From Candidatus Corynebacterium avicola (lineage in GTDB: Bacteria > Actinomycetota > Actinomycetes > Mycobacteriales > Mycobacteriaceae): a stretch of 35,915 nucleotides of DNA. Both the position numbers and the translations under genes were made by a program. Shown here piece after piece: positions 16,401-23,805 of this stretch. The notes beneath the pieces are model-generated. The model was given only the letters and a program-made list of their open reading frames with translations, searched no databases and had not been told where the DNA came from. How positions within the stretch are numbered: the stretch's first letter is position 1; each line of letters opens with the position of its first letter. Location of the stretch: assembly GCA_019114135.1 (NCBI GenBank), contig DXGC01000011.1, positions 1 through 35,915 on the forward strand, given 5' to 3'.

Positions 16401-18538
16401 GCGAGCTCGGCGGGGCGTCCTTCTGCGTCGCCCACCCAGAAGGGCAGGCGCCCGGTGTGACCGGCCGCCGGGGTGACGATCACCTGGTCGCGGGTGATCT
16501 CCGTGATCCGCCAGGAGGATGCCCCGAGGGTGAAGACGTCGCCGACGCGGGACTCGTAGACCATCTCCTCGTCGAGTTCACCGACCCGTCTGCCGCCGAC
16601 GTTCTCCCCGTCGGTGGGCAGGAACACCCCGAAAAGTCCCCGGTCAGGGATCGTCCCACCACTGGTCACCGCGGTACGCTGGGCACCTGGTCGGGCCTCG
16701 AGTGTCCCGGCGACGGGGTCGTAGACCACCTTGGGACGCAGGTCGGAGAAGTCGGTGGAGGGGTAGCGTCCGCTCACCAGCTCGATGACGCCGTCGAAAG
16801 CCTCCCGCGGCAGGGCGGCGTAGGGGTGCGCCCGACGGACGGTGCGGAACCACTCCTCCACCGCGACGACACCACTTGAGGCCTCGATTCCGGCGTCCCC
16901 GGTACTACTGTCGGCCGTTCCGACCCGGTGGGTGGACTGTGCCGTCATCGCCACGGTCTGCTGCGCCAGGATGTCCAGCGCATTGGTGACGACCTGCAGT
17001 GGCTCCAGGTCTCCGGCGAGCATCCGGTCGACGATCACCGTCGCCACCTCGGCATCCGCCCGGTGCAGCGGGTACACCGTGCCCCGGGAGACCGCGCCGA
17101 CGGTGTGCCCGGCGCGTCCGAAACGCTGCACGGCCGAGGACACACTCGGCGGAGCACCAACCTGGATCACGTGGTCGACCAGGCCCATGTCGATGCCGAG
17201 TTCCAGCGAGGACGTGGCGACTACACTCCGCAACGAGCCGTCCTTCAACGAGGTCTCGATCTCCGCCCGGTGATCCTTGGACACCGAACCGTGGTGGGCG
17301 CGTGCAATGACCTGTGGTGCGGCGGCGACTGCCCCCGACTGCGCCATGACCTGAGCGGGATCCCTGCGGGTCGGGGCAGCCAGGGACTCCGGGTCGTGCT
17401 CTTCGGCCCACATCTCGTTGAGTGCCCCGGTGAGGCGCTCGGCGGTGCGGCGCGAATTGACGAACACCAGGGTGGAGCGGTTGTCCATGATCTGTTCGTA
17501 GATCGCGCGCTGCACGTGCGGCCACACCGACTTCTGCTGTGGCAGGGCTGACTCCTTGTCCACCCCGGAGGCCACGCGGAGACCGGAGCCGACGTCGGTG
17601 ACGCCGCCGACACCCTCGCCGATGAGACTGGGGCCGAGCAGGGCATCGTCGAGGGGGATGGCGTCCTCGGTGCTCTCTGCGCCGTCGACGTCGTCCCCGC
17701 TGTCCGGTGCCACGTCCTCCAGCACCGGCGGGTCGCGGAAGTCCTCGACCACGCTTCGGATCTTCACGTCCCAGAGTTTCTGCGTCGGCGGGTTGACGAC
17801 GGTGACCGGTCGGTCGCCCCCGAGGAAAGACGCGACGGTGTCCACCGGGTTCACGGTCGCCGACAGACCGATACGCTGCACGTTCTGTTCTGTGAGCTGC
17901 TCCAGCCTTTCAAGGCTGAGCGCCAGGTGGGTGCCGCGCTTCGTGCCGGCGACGGCGTGGACCTCGTCGACGATGACAGTGTCCACGTTTCGTAACGTCC
18001 CACACGCCTTCGAGGTCAGCATGAGGTACAACGATTCCGGGGTGGTGATGAGGATGTCCGGCGGGGTGCGGAGCAGCTTCGCCCGCTCGGCCTGCGGAGT
18101 GTCACCCGAGCGCACCCCGATGCTCACCGGGGCGATGTCGGCGTGGGACGGATCGTCCGACGCCGCGGCGGTACGCGCGATACCGGCCAACGGGACCTGC
18201 AGGTTGCGTTCGACGTCGACACCGAGGGCCTTCAGCGGCGAGATGTAGAGAACCCGGGTGCCGGAGCTGCGGTTGGCGTCCTGACCACTCCCCTGCTCCG
18301 TCCCCCGCATCAGCCCCTGCGAGGTCAACCGGGACAGCGCCCAGAGGAAGGCGGCGAGCGTCTTACCCGAGCCGGTCGGAGCGACCACCAGGGCGTGGTC
18401 GCCGCGACTGATGGCGTCCCATGCCTGCGACTGCACCACCGTGGGCTCGACGAAGACATCACGGAACCAACTCGCCACCGGCGCGAAAAAGCGGCCCAGC
18501 GGGTCGGTGTTGTCCGGGAGGTCCGGGGAACGGGTCAT
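13436..18538 (-). CDS. lhr: Lhr, large DEAD/DEAH-family ATP-dependent helicase
   Basis: A 1700-aa superfamily 2 helicase of the Lhr type, a DNA/RNA-DNA unwinding repair enzyme. Walker A is APTGSGKT (53-60), motif II DEVH (191-194), motif III GLSATVN (224-230), and motif VI is in VQRFGRAGH. The core is followed by the winged helix and the long Lhr C-terminal region. It is longer than the about 1500 aa of mycobacterial Lhr. The extra length lies in low-complexity inserts: a Gly/Ser loop at about 79-93, an acidic stretch at about 260-320, and Gly-rich linkers (GAGAGSGAGGATDP, RGDGRGSAGGSGSAASGSRG). The ATG at 18538 has GGGGAG 2 nt upstream and no better alternative. It diverges from cysQ across 166 nt and is followed by the HAD and nei genes. 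A 12-bp tandem duplication at 14618-14641 gives the EDIAEDIA run. Confidence 0.95.
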   Translation of the reverse strand: MTRSPDLPDNTDPLGRFFAPVASWFRDVFVEPTVVQSQAWDAISRGDHALVVAPTGSGKTLAAFLWALSRLTSQGLMRGTEQGSGQDANRSSGTRVLYISPLKALGVDVERNLQVPLAGIARTAAASDDPSHADIAPVSIGVRSGDTPQAERAKLLRTPPDILITTPESLYLMLTSKACGTLRNVDTVIVDEVHAVAGTKRGTHLALSLERLEQLTEQNVQRIGLSATVNPVDTVASFLGGDRPVTVVNPPTQKLWDVKIRSVVEDFRDPPVLEDVAPDSGDDVDGAESTEDAIPLDDALLGPSLIGEGVGGVTDVGSGLRVASGVDKESALPQQKSVWPHVQRAIYEQIMDNRSTLVFVNSRRTAERLTGALNEMWAEEHDPESLAAPTRRDPAQVMAQSGAVAAAPQVIARAHHGSVSKDHRAEIETSLKDGSLRSVVATSSLELGIDMGLVDHVIQVGAPPSVSSAVQRFGRAGHTVGAVSRGTVYPLHRADAEVATVIVDRMLAGDLEPLQVVTNALDILAQQTVAMTAQSTHRVGTADSSTGDAGIEASSGVVAVEEWFRTVRRAHPYAALPREAFDGVIELVSGRYPSTDFSDLRPKVVYDPVAGTLEARPGAQRTAVTSGGTIPDRGLFGVFLPTDGENVGGRRVGELDEEMVYESRVGDVFTLGASSWRITEITRDQVIVTPAAGHTGRLPFWVGDAEGRPAELAPVLGTARRGWGKGGEDDVRASSFLDDNTRANLDSFYAEQREVTQVVPDERTILIERFHDEVGDWRVVVHSPWGRSVNAPWALAIGTTLSRRSGIDAMAVAGDDGIVLRLPYTEDPPGVELLTGGAEETADPSSSAPVVNEVTDAVGSSALFAGRFRECAARSLLLPRRNPGKRQPLWQQRQRASQLLDIARPHPEFPVMVETMRECLRDVYDLPALEKIVGAVGSRRMRVAEITTDSPSSFAESLLFSYTGAFLYEGDSAERAAALSVDPALLAAVLGQRGEGLELDPAVVEEVVAGLQWLADGRRARSAEQVVDMLRALGPLTPEEVERRIDPAASGIHGSGPEAILDEVRGVIPRRVCEVKVGGTLRWAVVEDAALLRDGLGIPVPPGVAASQERVADAVDQLVLRWARTHGPFEASDIATEFGLGVATADALAKRWVSARRLEAHTAGERAGDTDYYVDAGVLRRLRAATLAKARGSLEPVSPQTYAAFLQEWHALGLGEREDLPAVIEQLAGVALPASAWETVVLPSRIPNYQSSDLDDLMSSGEIVVVGAGAGSGAGGATDPRIMLLPADLAPLLVDDLEAEDIAEDIAGHVALGPVAQVVRDKVSGGGAFLAAEIERALGDADASVAGTETPAATSHDAVDSAIWELFDAGQLMPDSFAPIRARLAGTGFTDRPGATGRGDGRGSAGGSGSAASGSRGAHKAPRRNAGRGSNRRLRMGRTTFAQTVRSEEVRSRRAAMNAHAGVPGRWSLVPTVGGAATDRAIARGEAWLDRYAVVTRGSIVAEHTEGGFAAAYRMLTAWEDNGTVLRGYIVDGLGGAQFASREVIDRLRDLEEEPAPAESSTPVLLAASDPANPFGAAVPWPDIGSEDTDSSTDRASARPTRGAGALVVVQDGRLLAHLTRGGRTVTAFGRPSLGDGPVDVDPGDVQAVVSALSAAIAAKRLSPVTVEKVNGIDVMSLGAATRAWTEAGARLTPKGLIVR
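14618..14641. repeat. 12-bp in-frame tandem duplication in lhr
   Basis: AGCAATGTCCTC occurs twice in succession (14618-14629 and 14630-14641), duplicating four residues (Glu-Asp-Ile-Ala) in the C-terminal region of Lhr. Confidence 0.9.
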
Positions 18539-18690
18539 GCTCCCCAGTCAACCACGCGCCCCGGACACGAACTGTCACACCAGTCTGCGGGAGGAGCCCG
18601 ATGCACGCCGCGATGCCGTTTTTCACCGGGAGTCTTCATCATGAACACGTGATCGGCCCGTCCGGTGAGCCGAAGTGTGGTCCAGGCGAC

Positions 18691-18696
18691 TAGACT
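18691..18696 (+). promoter_or_regulatory. -10 box TAGACT for cysQ
   Basis: TAGACT ends 8 nt before the ATG at 18705; no ribosome-binding site is visible. This supports the ATG over the in-frame upstream ATG at 18675, which lies in the promoter. Confidence 0.5.
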
Positions 18697-18704
18697 TGGC
18701 TGCC

Positions 18705-19475
18705 ATGACGTCCTACATCGACGACGAGACCCTCGCACGCCGCCTCGCCCAGGGGACCGGCGAGATCCTGAAGGGGGTCCGCAACGTGGGCCTGCTGAGC
18801 GGCGGGGAACTCGGTGCGGCCGGCGACGCCATCGCCCAGGACTGGATCTCCCGCGCCCTGATCAGACACCGGCCGGACGATGCCGTACTCTCCGAGGAAG
18901 CCACCGACGACCTGGTCCGGCTCGACTGCGAACGCGTCTGGGTCATCGACCCGCTGGACGGTACCCGTGAGTACGCCGGGGTACGGCAGGACTGGGCGGT
19001 GCACATCGCCCTGGTGATCAACGGGAAGGTCGACACCGCCGCCGTCGGCATGCCCGACCTCGGACAGGTCTTCACCTCCAAGGAGTCCCGCGCCGTGCCG
19101 GGGCGTCCGACGAACCGTCTGGTGATCTCCCGCAACTCCACCCCGGCCGTCGCCACCCACGTGGCGGAAGAGACCGGGATGGAGCTCACCACCATGGGAT
19201 CCTGCGGCGCCAAGGGGATCAGCGTGCTGCTCGGCGACAACGACGCCTACGTGCACGCCGGCGGCCAGTACGAGTGGGACAATGCCGCGCCGGTGGGCGT
19301 GTGCCTGGCCGCGGGCCTGCACTGCAGCCGTCTGGACGGCTCCCCGCTGGTCTACAACAACGAGAACACCTACCTTCCGGACCTGCTGATCTGCCGTCCC
19401 GAGGTCGCCGAGCCGATCCTCGCCTCCGCCGCTGCATTCCATGCCGAGCACGGTAGCTACACGCTGCAGGACTGA
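18705..19475 (+). CDS. cysQ: 3'(2'),5'-bisphosphate nucleotidase, CysQ type
   Basis: A 256-aa IMPase-superfamily phosphatase that converts PAP, a by-product of sulfate assimilation and sulfotransferases, to AMP. The blocks are GDAIAQDWISRAL, DDAVLSEEATDD (metal-binding Glu pair), WVIDPLDGTREYAG, QDWAVHIAL, and the C-terminal YEWDNAAPVGVCLAAGL in which the WD is the usual metal ligand pair. EILKGVRNVGLL and the arrangement before thyA and folA match what I recall of C. glutamicum cysQ. The ATG at 18705 is chosen from the promoter position. It is the third member of this superfamily in the window. It runs in the same direction as thyA, 51 nt upstream of it, but thyA has its own -10 box. Confidence 0.92.
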   Translation: MTSYIDDETLARRLAQGTGEILKGVRNVGLLSGGELGAAGDAIAQDWISRALIRHRPDDAVLSEEATDDLVRLDCERVWVIDPLDGTREYAGVRQDWAVHIALVINGKVDTAAVGMPDLGQVFTSKESRAVPGRPTNRLVISRNSTPAVATHVAEETGMELTTMGSCGAKGISVLLGDNDAYVHAGGQYEWDNAAPVGVCLAAGLHCSRLDGSPLVYNNENTYLPDLLICRPEVAEPILASAAAFHAEHGSYTLQD

Positions 19476-19513
19476 GTAGACCCCTGCCTTGTCCCTGTCA
19501 CCTGATCCTGGCC

Positions 19514-19519
19514 TATCCT
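19514..19519 (+). promoter_or_regulatory. -10 box TATCCT for thyA-folA, leaderless
   Basis: TATCCT ends 7 nt before the ATG at 19527, placing transcription start on the start codon. Confidence 0.55.
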
Positions 19520-19526
19520 GGGTGAC

Positions 19527-20339
19527 ATGAGCGAGCTCTCCCCCATCCCCACCCCATACGAGGACCTGCTGCGCGAGATCCTCGAGCACGGCTCGGCGAA
19601 GGGCGACCGCACCGGCACCGGCACCCGGAGTCTGTTCGGACGCCAGGTCCGCTTCAACCTGGCCGACGGCTTCCCGCTGCTCACCACCAAGAAGGTGCAC
19701 CTGCGCTCCATCGTCGGCGAGCTGCTGTGGTTCCTGCGGGGCGACTCCAACATCGGTTGGCTGCACGAGAACAAGGTGACCATCTGGGACGAATGGGCCG
19801 ACGAGAACGGCGACCTCGGCCCGGTGTACGGCGTCCAGTGGCGCAGCTGGCCGACCCCGGACGGCCGCCACGTGGACCAGATCGCCGCCGCGCTGGAGAC
19901 CTTGAAGTCCAACCCGGACTCGCGCCGCAACATCGTCTCGGCCTGGAACGTCTCCGAACTGGAGAACATGGCGCTTCCCCCGTGCCACATGCTGTTCCAG
20001 CTCTACGTCGCGGACGGCAAGCTGTCCTGCCAGCTGTACCAGCGCAGCGCGGACATGTTCCTCGGCGTCCCCTTCAACATCGCGTCCTACGCGATCCTGA
20101 CCCACATGTTCGCCCAGCAGGCGGGCCTCGAGGTCGGGGAGTTCATCTGGACCGGCGGTGACTGCCACATCTATGACAACCACATCGACCAGGTGAAGCT
20201 GCAGCTCTCCCGCGAGGCACGCCCCTACCCGACCCTCGAACTGAACAAGGCGGCCGACATCTTCAGCTACACCTTCGACGACATCGTCGTCACCGGCTAC
20301 GACCCGCACCCCGGCATCAAGGCACCGGTGGCGGTCTGA
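19527..20339 (+). CDS. thyA: Thymidylate synthase
   Basis: Methylates dUMP to dTMP using methylene-tetrahydrofolate, which becomes dihydrofolate. The 270-aa length is that of E. coli-type ThyA. Visible motifs are the N-terminal [32 protein letters not shown], the catalytic [12 protein letters not shown] with the nucleophilic Cys in [20 protein letters not shown], and GDCHIYDNH. Nothing is missing. The stop TGA and the start of folA share one base (TGATG), so the two are translationally coupled; the pairing is functional because folA recycles the dihydrofolate that this enzyme releases. Confidence 0.98.
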   Translation: MSELSPIPTPYEDLLREILEHGSAKGDRTGTGTRSLFGRQVRFNLADGFPLLTTKKVHLRSIVGELLWFLRGDSNIGWLHENKVTIWDEWADENGDLGPVYGVQWRSWPTPDGRHVDQIAAALETLKSNPDSRRNIVSAWNVSELENMALPPCHMLFQLYVADGKLSCQLYQRSADMFLGVPFNIASYAILTHMFAQQAGLEVGEFIWTGGDCHIYDNHIDQVKLQLSREARPYPTLELNKAADIFSYTFDDIVVTGYDPHPGIKAPVAV

Positions 20340-20959
20340 TGGGCGACACCGGATTCACCGAACAGCCGACCGTCACACGCGCCGACCTGCCCGGTTTCCC
20401 CGAGGGCATCGAGATCGGGATGATCTGGGCACAGACCGTCGACGGCATCATCGGCGATGGCACGGATATGCCCTGGCACCTGCCGGAGGACCTGAAGCAC
20501 TTCCAGGAGACCACCGTGGGCACCCCGGTGGTCATGGGCCGGGTGTCCTGGGAGGCCCTGCACCCGAAGTACCGGCCCCTGCCGAACCGCGACAACCACG
20601 TGATCACCCGCGACAGCTCGTACGACGCCCCGGGCGGGACCGTCCACACCTCGTTGCCGGACGCGATCATCGCCGCAGGACGCTCCGCCGTGGCATCCGG
20701 TGCGTCGACGGTGTGGATCCTGGGAGGTGGCCACGTCTACCGCCAGTGCGTGCCGGTCTCCGACCGGGTGGTCATCACCGAGATCGACTGCGGCGCCCCG
20801 GAGCGCTTCACCGTGAAGGCCCCGGACATTCGCTCCAACCCGGAGTTCACCGCAGCGGACGGCCCCTGGTTGGAGTCCGCCCGCGGAACCGCGCTCACCG
20901 GCGAGGACCCGCTTCGCTACCGGATCTGCGAGTTCCACCGGAATTCCGCCCCGCACTGA
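20339..20959 (+). CDS. folA: Dihydrofolate reductase
   Basis: Reduces dihydrofolate to tetrahydrofolate with NADPH. The 206-aa product is longer than the usual 160-180: a short N-terminal extension of about 25 residues precedes the IGMIWAQTVDGIIGDG segment that starts the fold. MPWHLPEDLKHFQ contains the active-site Trp and the acidic residue (Glu in PED), VVMGRVSWEAL the NADP-binding turn, and WILGGGHVYRQCV the second cofactor loop. It overlaps thyA by one base and is co-transcribed with it. The mycoredoxin gene follows after 44 nt with its own ribosome-binding site, so it may be a third gene of this unit. Confidence 0.96.
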   Translation: MGDTGFTEQPTVTRADLPGFPEGIEIGMIWAQTVDGIIGDGTDMPWHLPEDLKHFQETTVGTPVVMGRVSWEALHPKYRPLPNRDNHVITRDSSYDAPGGTVHTSLPDAIIAAGRSAVASGASTVWILGGGHVYRQCVPVSDRVVITEIDCGAPERFTVKAPDIRSNPEFTAADGPWLESARGTALTGEDPLRYRICEFHRNSAPH

Positions 20960-20990
20960 CGCGTTCCACTACACAGTCACCCCAATTCAC

Positions 20991-20996
20991 AAGGAG
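20991..20996 (+). promoter_or_regulatory. Ribosome-binding site for the TTG-started mycoredoxin
   Basis: AAGGAG stands 7 nt before the TTG at 21004. It is the strongest Shine-Dalgarno sequence in the folA-mycoredoxin gap, and there is no ATG or GTG in frame between it and the conserved beta strand, so it decides the start. Confidence 0.8.
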
Positions 20997-21003
20997 AGAA
21001 GAA

Positions 21004-21261
21004 TTGTCCGCTGAAGCTGCCGTCACCCTCTACACCACCACCTGGTGCCCCTTCTGCCAGCGTCTGACCGCCGACCTGGATGCCAGCTCCACCCCCTACG
21101 AGCGCATCGACGTCGAGGAGCACCCCGAGGCCGGGGAATGGGTGAAGTCCGTGAACGACGGCAACCGGGTCGTCCCCACCGTGAAGTACTCGGACGGAAG
21201 CCACGCCACGAACCCGCCGGCCGACGACGTGCGCGCCAAGCTCGCCGAACTGCAGGGCTGA
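21004..21261 (+). CDS. mrx1: Glutaredoxin-like mycoredoxin
   Basis: An 85-aa thioredoxin-fold protein. VTLYTTTWCPFCQRLTADLD carries the redox motif Cys-Pro-Phe-Cys, and the cis-Pro loop is RVVPTVKYSDGS. Actinobacterial mycoredoxins use this site to release mycothiol from mixed disulfides on proteins and peroxidases. Length is usual for Mrx1 (about 80). The rare TTG start is chosen because AAGGAG lies 7 nt upstream and because any earlier in-frame start would lie inside folA. It runs 44 nt after folA and is followed by a strong intrinsic terminator, so it is the last gene of the thyA-folA-mrx unit. The exact thiol partner is inferred from the lineage. Confidence 0.9.
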   Translation: MSAEAAVTLYTTTWCPFCQRLTADLDASSTPYERIDVEEHPEAGEWVKSVNDGNRVVPTVKYSDGSHATNPPADDVRAKLAELQG

Positions 21262-21310
21262 GCAACGACTGAGGGCTGAACAGCCGTCGAACAGCGCTGA
21301 ACAGCAGTTA

Positions 21311-21333
21311 CCCCGGCACGTGCCGGGGTTTTT
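21311..21333 (+). terminator. Intrinsic terminator after the mycoredoxin gene
   Basis: The perfect 18-bp palindrome CCCCGGCACGTGCCGGGG (21311-21328) is followed at once by TTTTT. It closes the thyA-folA-mycoredoxin unit. Confidence 0.93.
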
Positions 21334-21538
21334 CGTTGTTCAGGGGGAGTTTTCGGGGGTAATTTCCAGGGAGGGCGAACCGGGGATTTCTGGGATTCTC
21401 GGCCCGGGGAGCCCCTGACGGGGGCATTGTGATGGGGGCTGCGCAGGTACTACCCAGCGTGCTGCCATCAGATAGACATGTTTTCGCACACACTTTCCGC
21501 GGTGACTCAATTTCACCTTCGATGGAAGAACCCTCCCC

Positions 21539-21590
21539 TACCCCCACGCCGTTTCACTGTAGTCGCATGTCAGCGGGGAAAATGGGGGTA
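21539..21590. promoter_or_regulatory. Spaced 8-bp inverted repeat, possible RamA sites
   Basis: TACCCCCA (21539-21546) and its exact reverse complement TGGGGGTA (21583-21590) are separated by 36 bp, upstream of the mctC promoter. Runs of 4-6 G or C flanked by A/T are the reported RamA motif, and RamA is reported to control mctC in C. glutamicum. Binding here is inference. Confidence 0.4.
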
Positions 21591-21627
21591 AGGGACATAT
21601 TGTTTGTGCTGGTGAGCATCTTACGTC

Positions 21628-21657
21628 TTGAAATGGTTTCTACGCGGTCTGTAATTT
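21628..21657 (+). promoter_or_regulatory. Promoter of the DUF485-mctC operon
   Basis: TTGAAA (21628-21633) and TAATTT (21652-21657) are 18 bp apart, the best -35/-10 pair in the window. The start would fall near 21664, leaving a leader of about 47 nt that contains the GlxR-like site and the ribosome-binding site GAAAGGGAG (21699-21707). Confidence 0.6.
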
Positions 21658-21677
21658 AGCCCCATCCACAGTTCTGC

Positions 21678-21693
21678 TGTGACCATGATCACT
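21678..21693. promoter_or_regulatory. GlxR (CRP-type) operator-like site
   Basis: TGTGACCATGATCACT fits the corynebacterial GlxR consensus TGTGA-N6-TCACA at nine of the ten fixed outer positions. It lies just downstream of the predicted transcription start, a repressing position. An overlapping palindrome, CACAG-N5-CTGTG, lies at 21667-21681. Binding is inferred. Confidence 0.5.
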
Positions 21694-21710
21694 GACTAGA
21701 AAGGGAGCCG

Positions 21711-22079
21711 ATGTCGACACCCGACGCCAGGCACACACCCACGCCGGAGGAATTCCTCGCGGCACAGGCAAGCCCCGAGTTCCAGGAGCTCAAGAAGAAG
21801 CAGCGCGGCTTCGCCTTCCCCGTCACCATCGCATCACTGCTGTGGTTCGCCGCCTACGTGATCCTCGCACTCTTCGCACCGGACCTGTTCTCCGGTCAGG
21901 TCTGGGGCAACATCAACGTCGGAATCATCCTCGGACTGCTGCAGTTCGTCACGACCTTCCTGATCACCTACCTCTACGTGAAGTTCGCCGACAAGGAACT
22001 GGAGCCCCGCACCGCCGCCCTGCGCGACAAGCTGGAGCGCACGGGAACCTTCGCAGACAACAACACGGCAACCGCCTAA
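21711..22079 (+). CDS. DUF485 membrane protein, partner of MctC
   Basis: A 122-aa protein with two membrane helices, the first reading FAFPVTIASLLWFAAYVILA and the second beginning NVGIILGLLQFVTTFLITYL. The charged N-terminal segment SPEFQELKKKQRGFAFP and the distal VKFADKELEPR are the DUF485 signature. Members are small inner-membrane proteins encoded immediately before acetate/monocarboxylate symporters of the SSS family (as YjcH with ActP), and here the symporter follows after 26 nt. The ATG is preceded by GAAAGGGAG. A role in assembly or activity of the transporter is plausible but unproven. Confidence 0.92.
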   Translation: MSTPDARHTPTPEEFLAAQASPEFQELKKKQRGFAFPVTIASLLWFAAYVILALFAPDLFSGQVWGNINVGIILGLLQFVTTFLITYLYVKFADKELEPRTAALRDKLERTGTFADNNTATA

Positions 22080-22105
22080 TCCGTCCCAGAGCTTGAGAGA
22101 GATTC

Positions 22106-23737
22106 ATGCAGACTCATATTCTTGCCGCTGCCGATAAGGGCAACCCCCTCCTCAACATCTTCATCTTCATCGCGTTCATCGTGGTGACGATGTGGATCGT
22201 GACCCGCGCCAGCAAGTCCCAGCAGAAGGACTCTGCGAAGGACTTCTACACCGGTGGTGCCAGCTTCTCCGGTACCCAGAACGGCCTGGCCATCGCCGGA
22301 GACTACCTGTCCGCGGCGTCGTTCCTCGGAATCGTCGGCGCGATCGCCATGAGCGGTTACGACGGCTTCCTCTACTCCATCGGCTTCTTCGTCGCCTGGG
22401 TCGTCGCCATGCTGCTCGTCGCCGAGCCGCTGCGTAACACCGGTAAGTTCACCATGGCCGACGTGCTGTCCTTCCGTCTGAAGCAGCGCCCGGTCCGGCT
22501 GGCCGCCTCCATCGCGACCCTGTTCGTGTCGCTGTTCTACCTCATCGCCCAGATGGCCGGTGCCGGCTCCCTGGTCTCCGTACTCCTCGACATCCACGAG
22601 GAGTGGCAGCAGTACCTCGTCATCGCCATCGTCGGTGCCGTCATGATCGCCTACGTCCTGATCGGCGGCATGAAGGGCACGACCTACGTCCAGATGATCA
22701 AGGCCGTGCTGCTGTGCACCGGTGTGGTCATCATGGCCGTCATCATCCTGGTCATGGTCAAGGGCAACTTCTCCGAACTGCTGCAGATGGCTGTCGACGA
22801 ACACGAGAGCTTCGGTACCGAGAATCCTGAGGGCGTCCTGGAGCCGGGTATGAAGTACGGCGGATCCTTCATGGGCCAGCTCGACTTCATTTCCCTGGCC
22901 ATGGCCCTGTGCCTCGGTGTCGCGGGTCTGCCGCACGTGCTGATGCGCTTCTACACGGTTCCGACCGCCAAGGACGCCCGTAAGTCCGTCACCTGGGCTA
23001 TCGTCCTGATCGGTGGCTTCTACCTGCTGACCCTGATCCTGGGCTTCGCCGCCGCCGCGTACGTCTCCCCGGAGACAATCAGCGATGCGCCGGGTGGAGA
23101 GAACGCCGCCGCACCGCTGCTGGCGCTCGAGCTTGGTGGATCCATCTTCATGGCGCTGATATCGGCGGTCGCCTTCGCCACCGTGCTCGCCGTGGTCGCC
23201 GGCCTGGCCATCACAGCCTCGGCCTCCTTCGCCCACGACTTCTACGACGCAGTCATCCGAGGCGGCAAGTCCTCCGAGGCCGAGCAGGTCCGGGTCTCCA
23301 AGATCACCGTGGTCGTCATCGGTGTCGCCTCGATCATCCTGGGTATCCTCGCGATGAACCAGAACGTGGCCTTCCTGGTCTCCCTGGCCTTCTGCATCGC
23401 GGCATCCGCCAACCTGCCGACCATCCTGTACTCCCTGTACTGGAAGAAGTTCAACACCGCCGGCGCCGTCGCCTCGATCTACGTCGGACTCGGCTCCTCC
23501 CTGGTCGTCCTGTTCTTCTCCAACGCCGTCTCCGGTACCGAAACCGCCATGTTCGCCAACTCCGACTGGTCCATCATCGACCTGACCAACCCGGCGATCA
23601 TCTCCATCCCGCTGGGCTTCCTGGCCGGCATCGTCGGTACCTACATGGGCAAGCCGGACAACAAGGACGCCCTGCAGGCCGAGATGGAGGTCCGCTCCCT
23701 CACCGGTGTCGGCGTCGAGGCTCCGGTCGACCACTAG
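22106..23737 (+). CDS. mctC: Monocarboxylate:cation symporter MctC (SSS family)
   Basis: A 543-aa integral membrane protein of the sodium:solute symporter family, with about 13 helices. In C. glutamicum MctC takes up acetate, propionate and pyruvate. Long stretches agree with that protein as I remember it: DFYTGGASFSGTQNGLAIAG, DYLSAASFLGIVGAI, GYDGFLYSIGFFVAW, FTMADVLSFRL, GLPHVLMRFYTVPTAK, AFATVLAVVAGLAITASAS, and a C terminus EMEVRSLTGVGVE..VDH. The N terminus is outward-facing and the C terminus is a cytoplasmic acidic tail. It follows the DUF485 gene by 26 nt with GAGAGA upstream of the ATG. Predicted regulation by GlxR and RamA comes from the promoter region, not from this gene. Confidence 0.95.
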   Translation: MQTHILAAADKGNPLLNIFIFIAFIVVTMWIVTRASKSQQKDSAKDFYTGGASFSGTQNGLAIAGDYLSAASFLGIVGAIAMSGYDGFLYSIGFFVAWVVAMLLVAEPLRNTGKFTMADVLSFRLKQRPVRLAASIATLFVSLFYLIAQMAGAGSLVSVLLDIHEEWQQYLVIAIVGAVMIAYVLIGGMKGTTYVQMIKAVLLCTGVVIMAVIILVMVKGNFSELLQMAVDEHESFGTENPEGVLEPGMKYGGSFMGQLDFISLAMALCLGVAGLPHVLMRFYTVPTAKDARKSVTWAIVLIGGFYLLTLILGFAAAAYVSPETISDAPGGENAAAPLLALELGGSIFMALISAVAFATVLAVVAGLAITASASFAHDFYDAVIRGGKSSEAEQVRVSKITVVVIGVASIILGILAMNQNVAFLVSLAFCIAASANLPTILYSLYWKKFNTAGAVASIYVGLGSSLVVLFFSNAVSGTETAMFANSDWSIIDLTNPAIISIPLGFLAGIVGTYMGKPDNKDALQAEMEVRSLTGVGVEAPVDH

Positions 23738-23805
23738 TCACCACCGCCACACACCACACCACCGCACCACCTCTGGTGATCCACCACCCACCACGGGCCA
23801 CACCA
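23738..23805 (+). other. C/A-rich, G-poor tract after mctC
   Basis: About 70 nt made mostly of CAC/CCA words with few G residues directly after the mctC stop. Such C-rich, G-poor, unstructured RNA is typical of Rho-loading sites. It runs into the hairpin at 23806-23840. Confidence 0.45.

Larger units (their letters stand above)
21262..21710. other. 449-bp regulatory intergenic region before DUF485-mctC
   Basis: No gene is supported; the short open frames here lack ribosome-binding sites. It holds the mycoredoxin terminator, G- and C-runs resembling RamA motifs (CGGGGGT 21354-21360, ACCCCCA 21540-21546, TGGGGGT 21583-21589), a -35/-10 pair at 21628-21657 and a GlxR-like palindrome at 21678-21693. 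The sequence is clearly less GC-rich than the flanking genes, as expected for a regulated promoter region. Confidence 0.7.

Noticed and set aside
21502..21516. GTGACTCAATTTCAC as a second GlxR site
   Set aside because: The half-sites GTGA and TCAC are 7 bp apart instead of 6, which would break the symmetry GlxR needs.
21429..21659. 76-aa plus-strand frame in the region before DUF485
   Set aside because: It covers the predicted promoter and regulatory sites, lacks a ribosome-binding site and is not domain-like.
22076..23734. 552-aa minus-strand frame opposite mctC
   Set aside because: It mirrors the mctC codons exactly, is full of Asp/Gly/Gln, and has no membrane or domain pattern.
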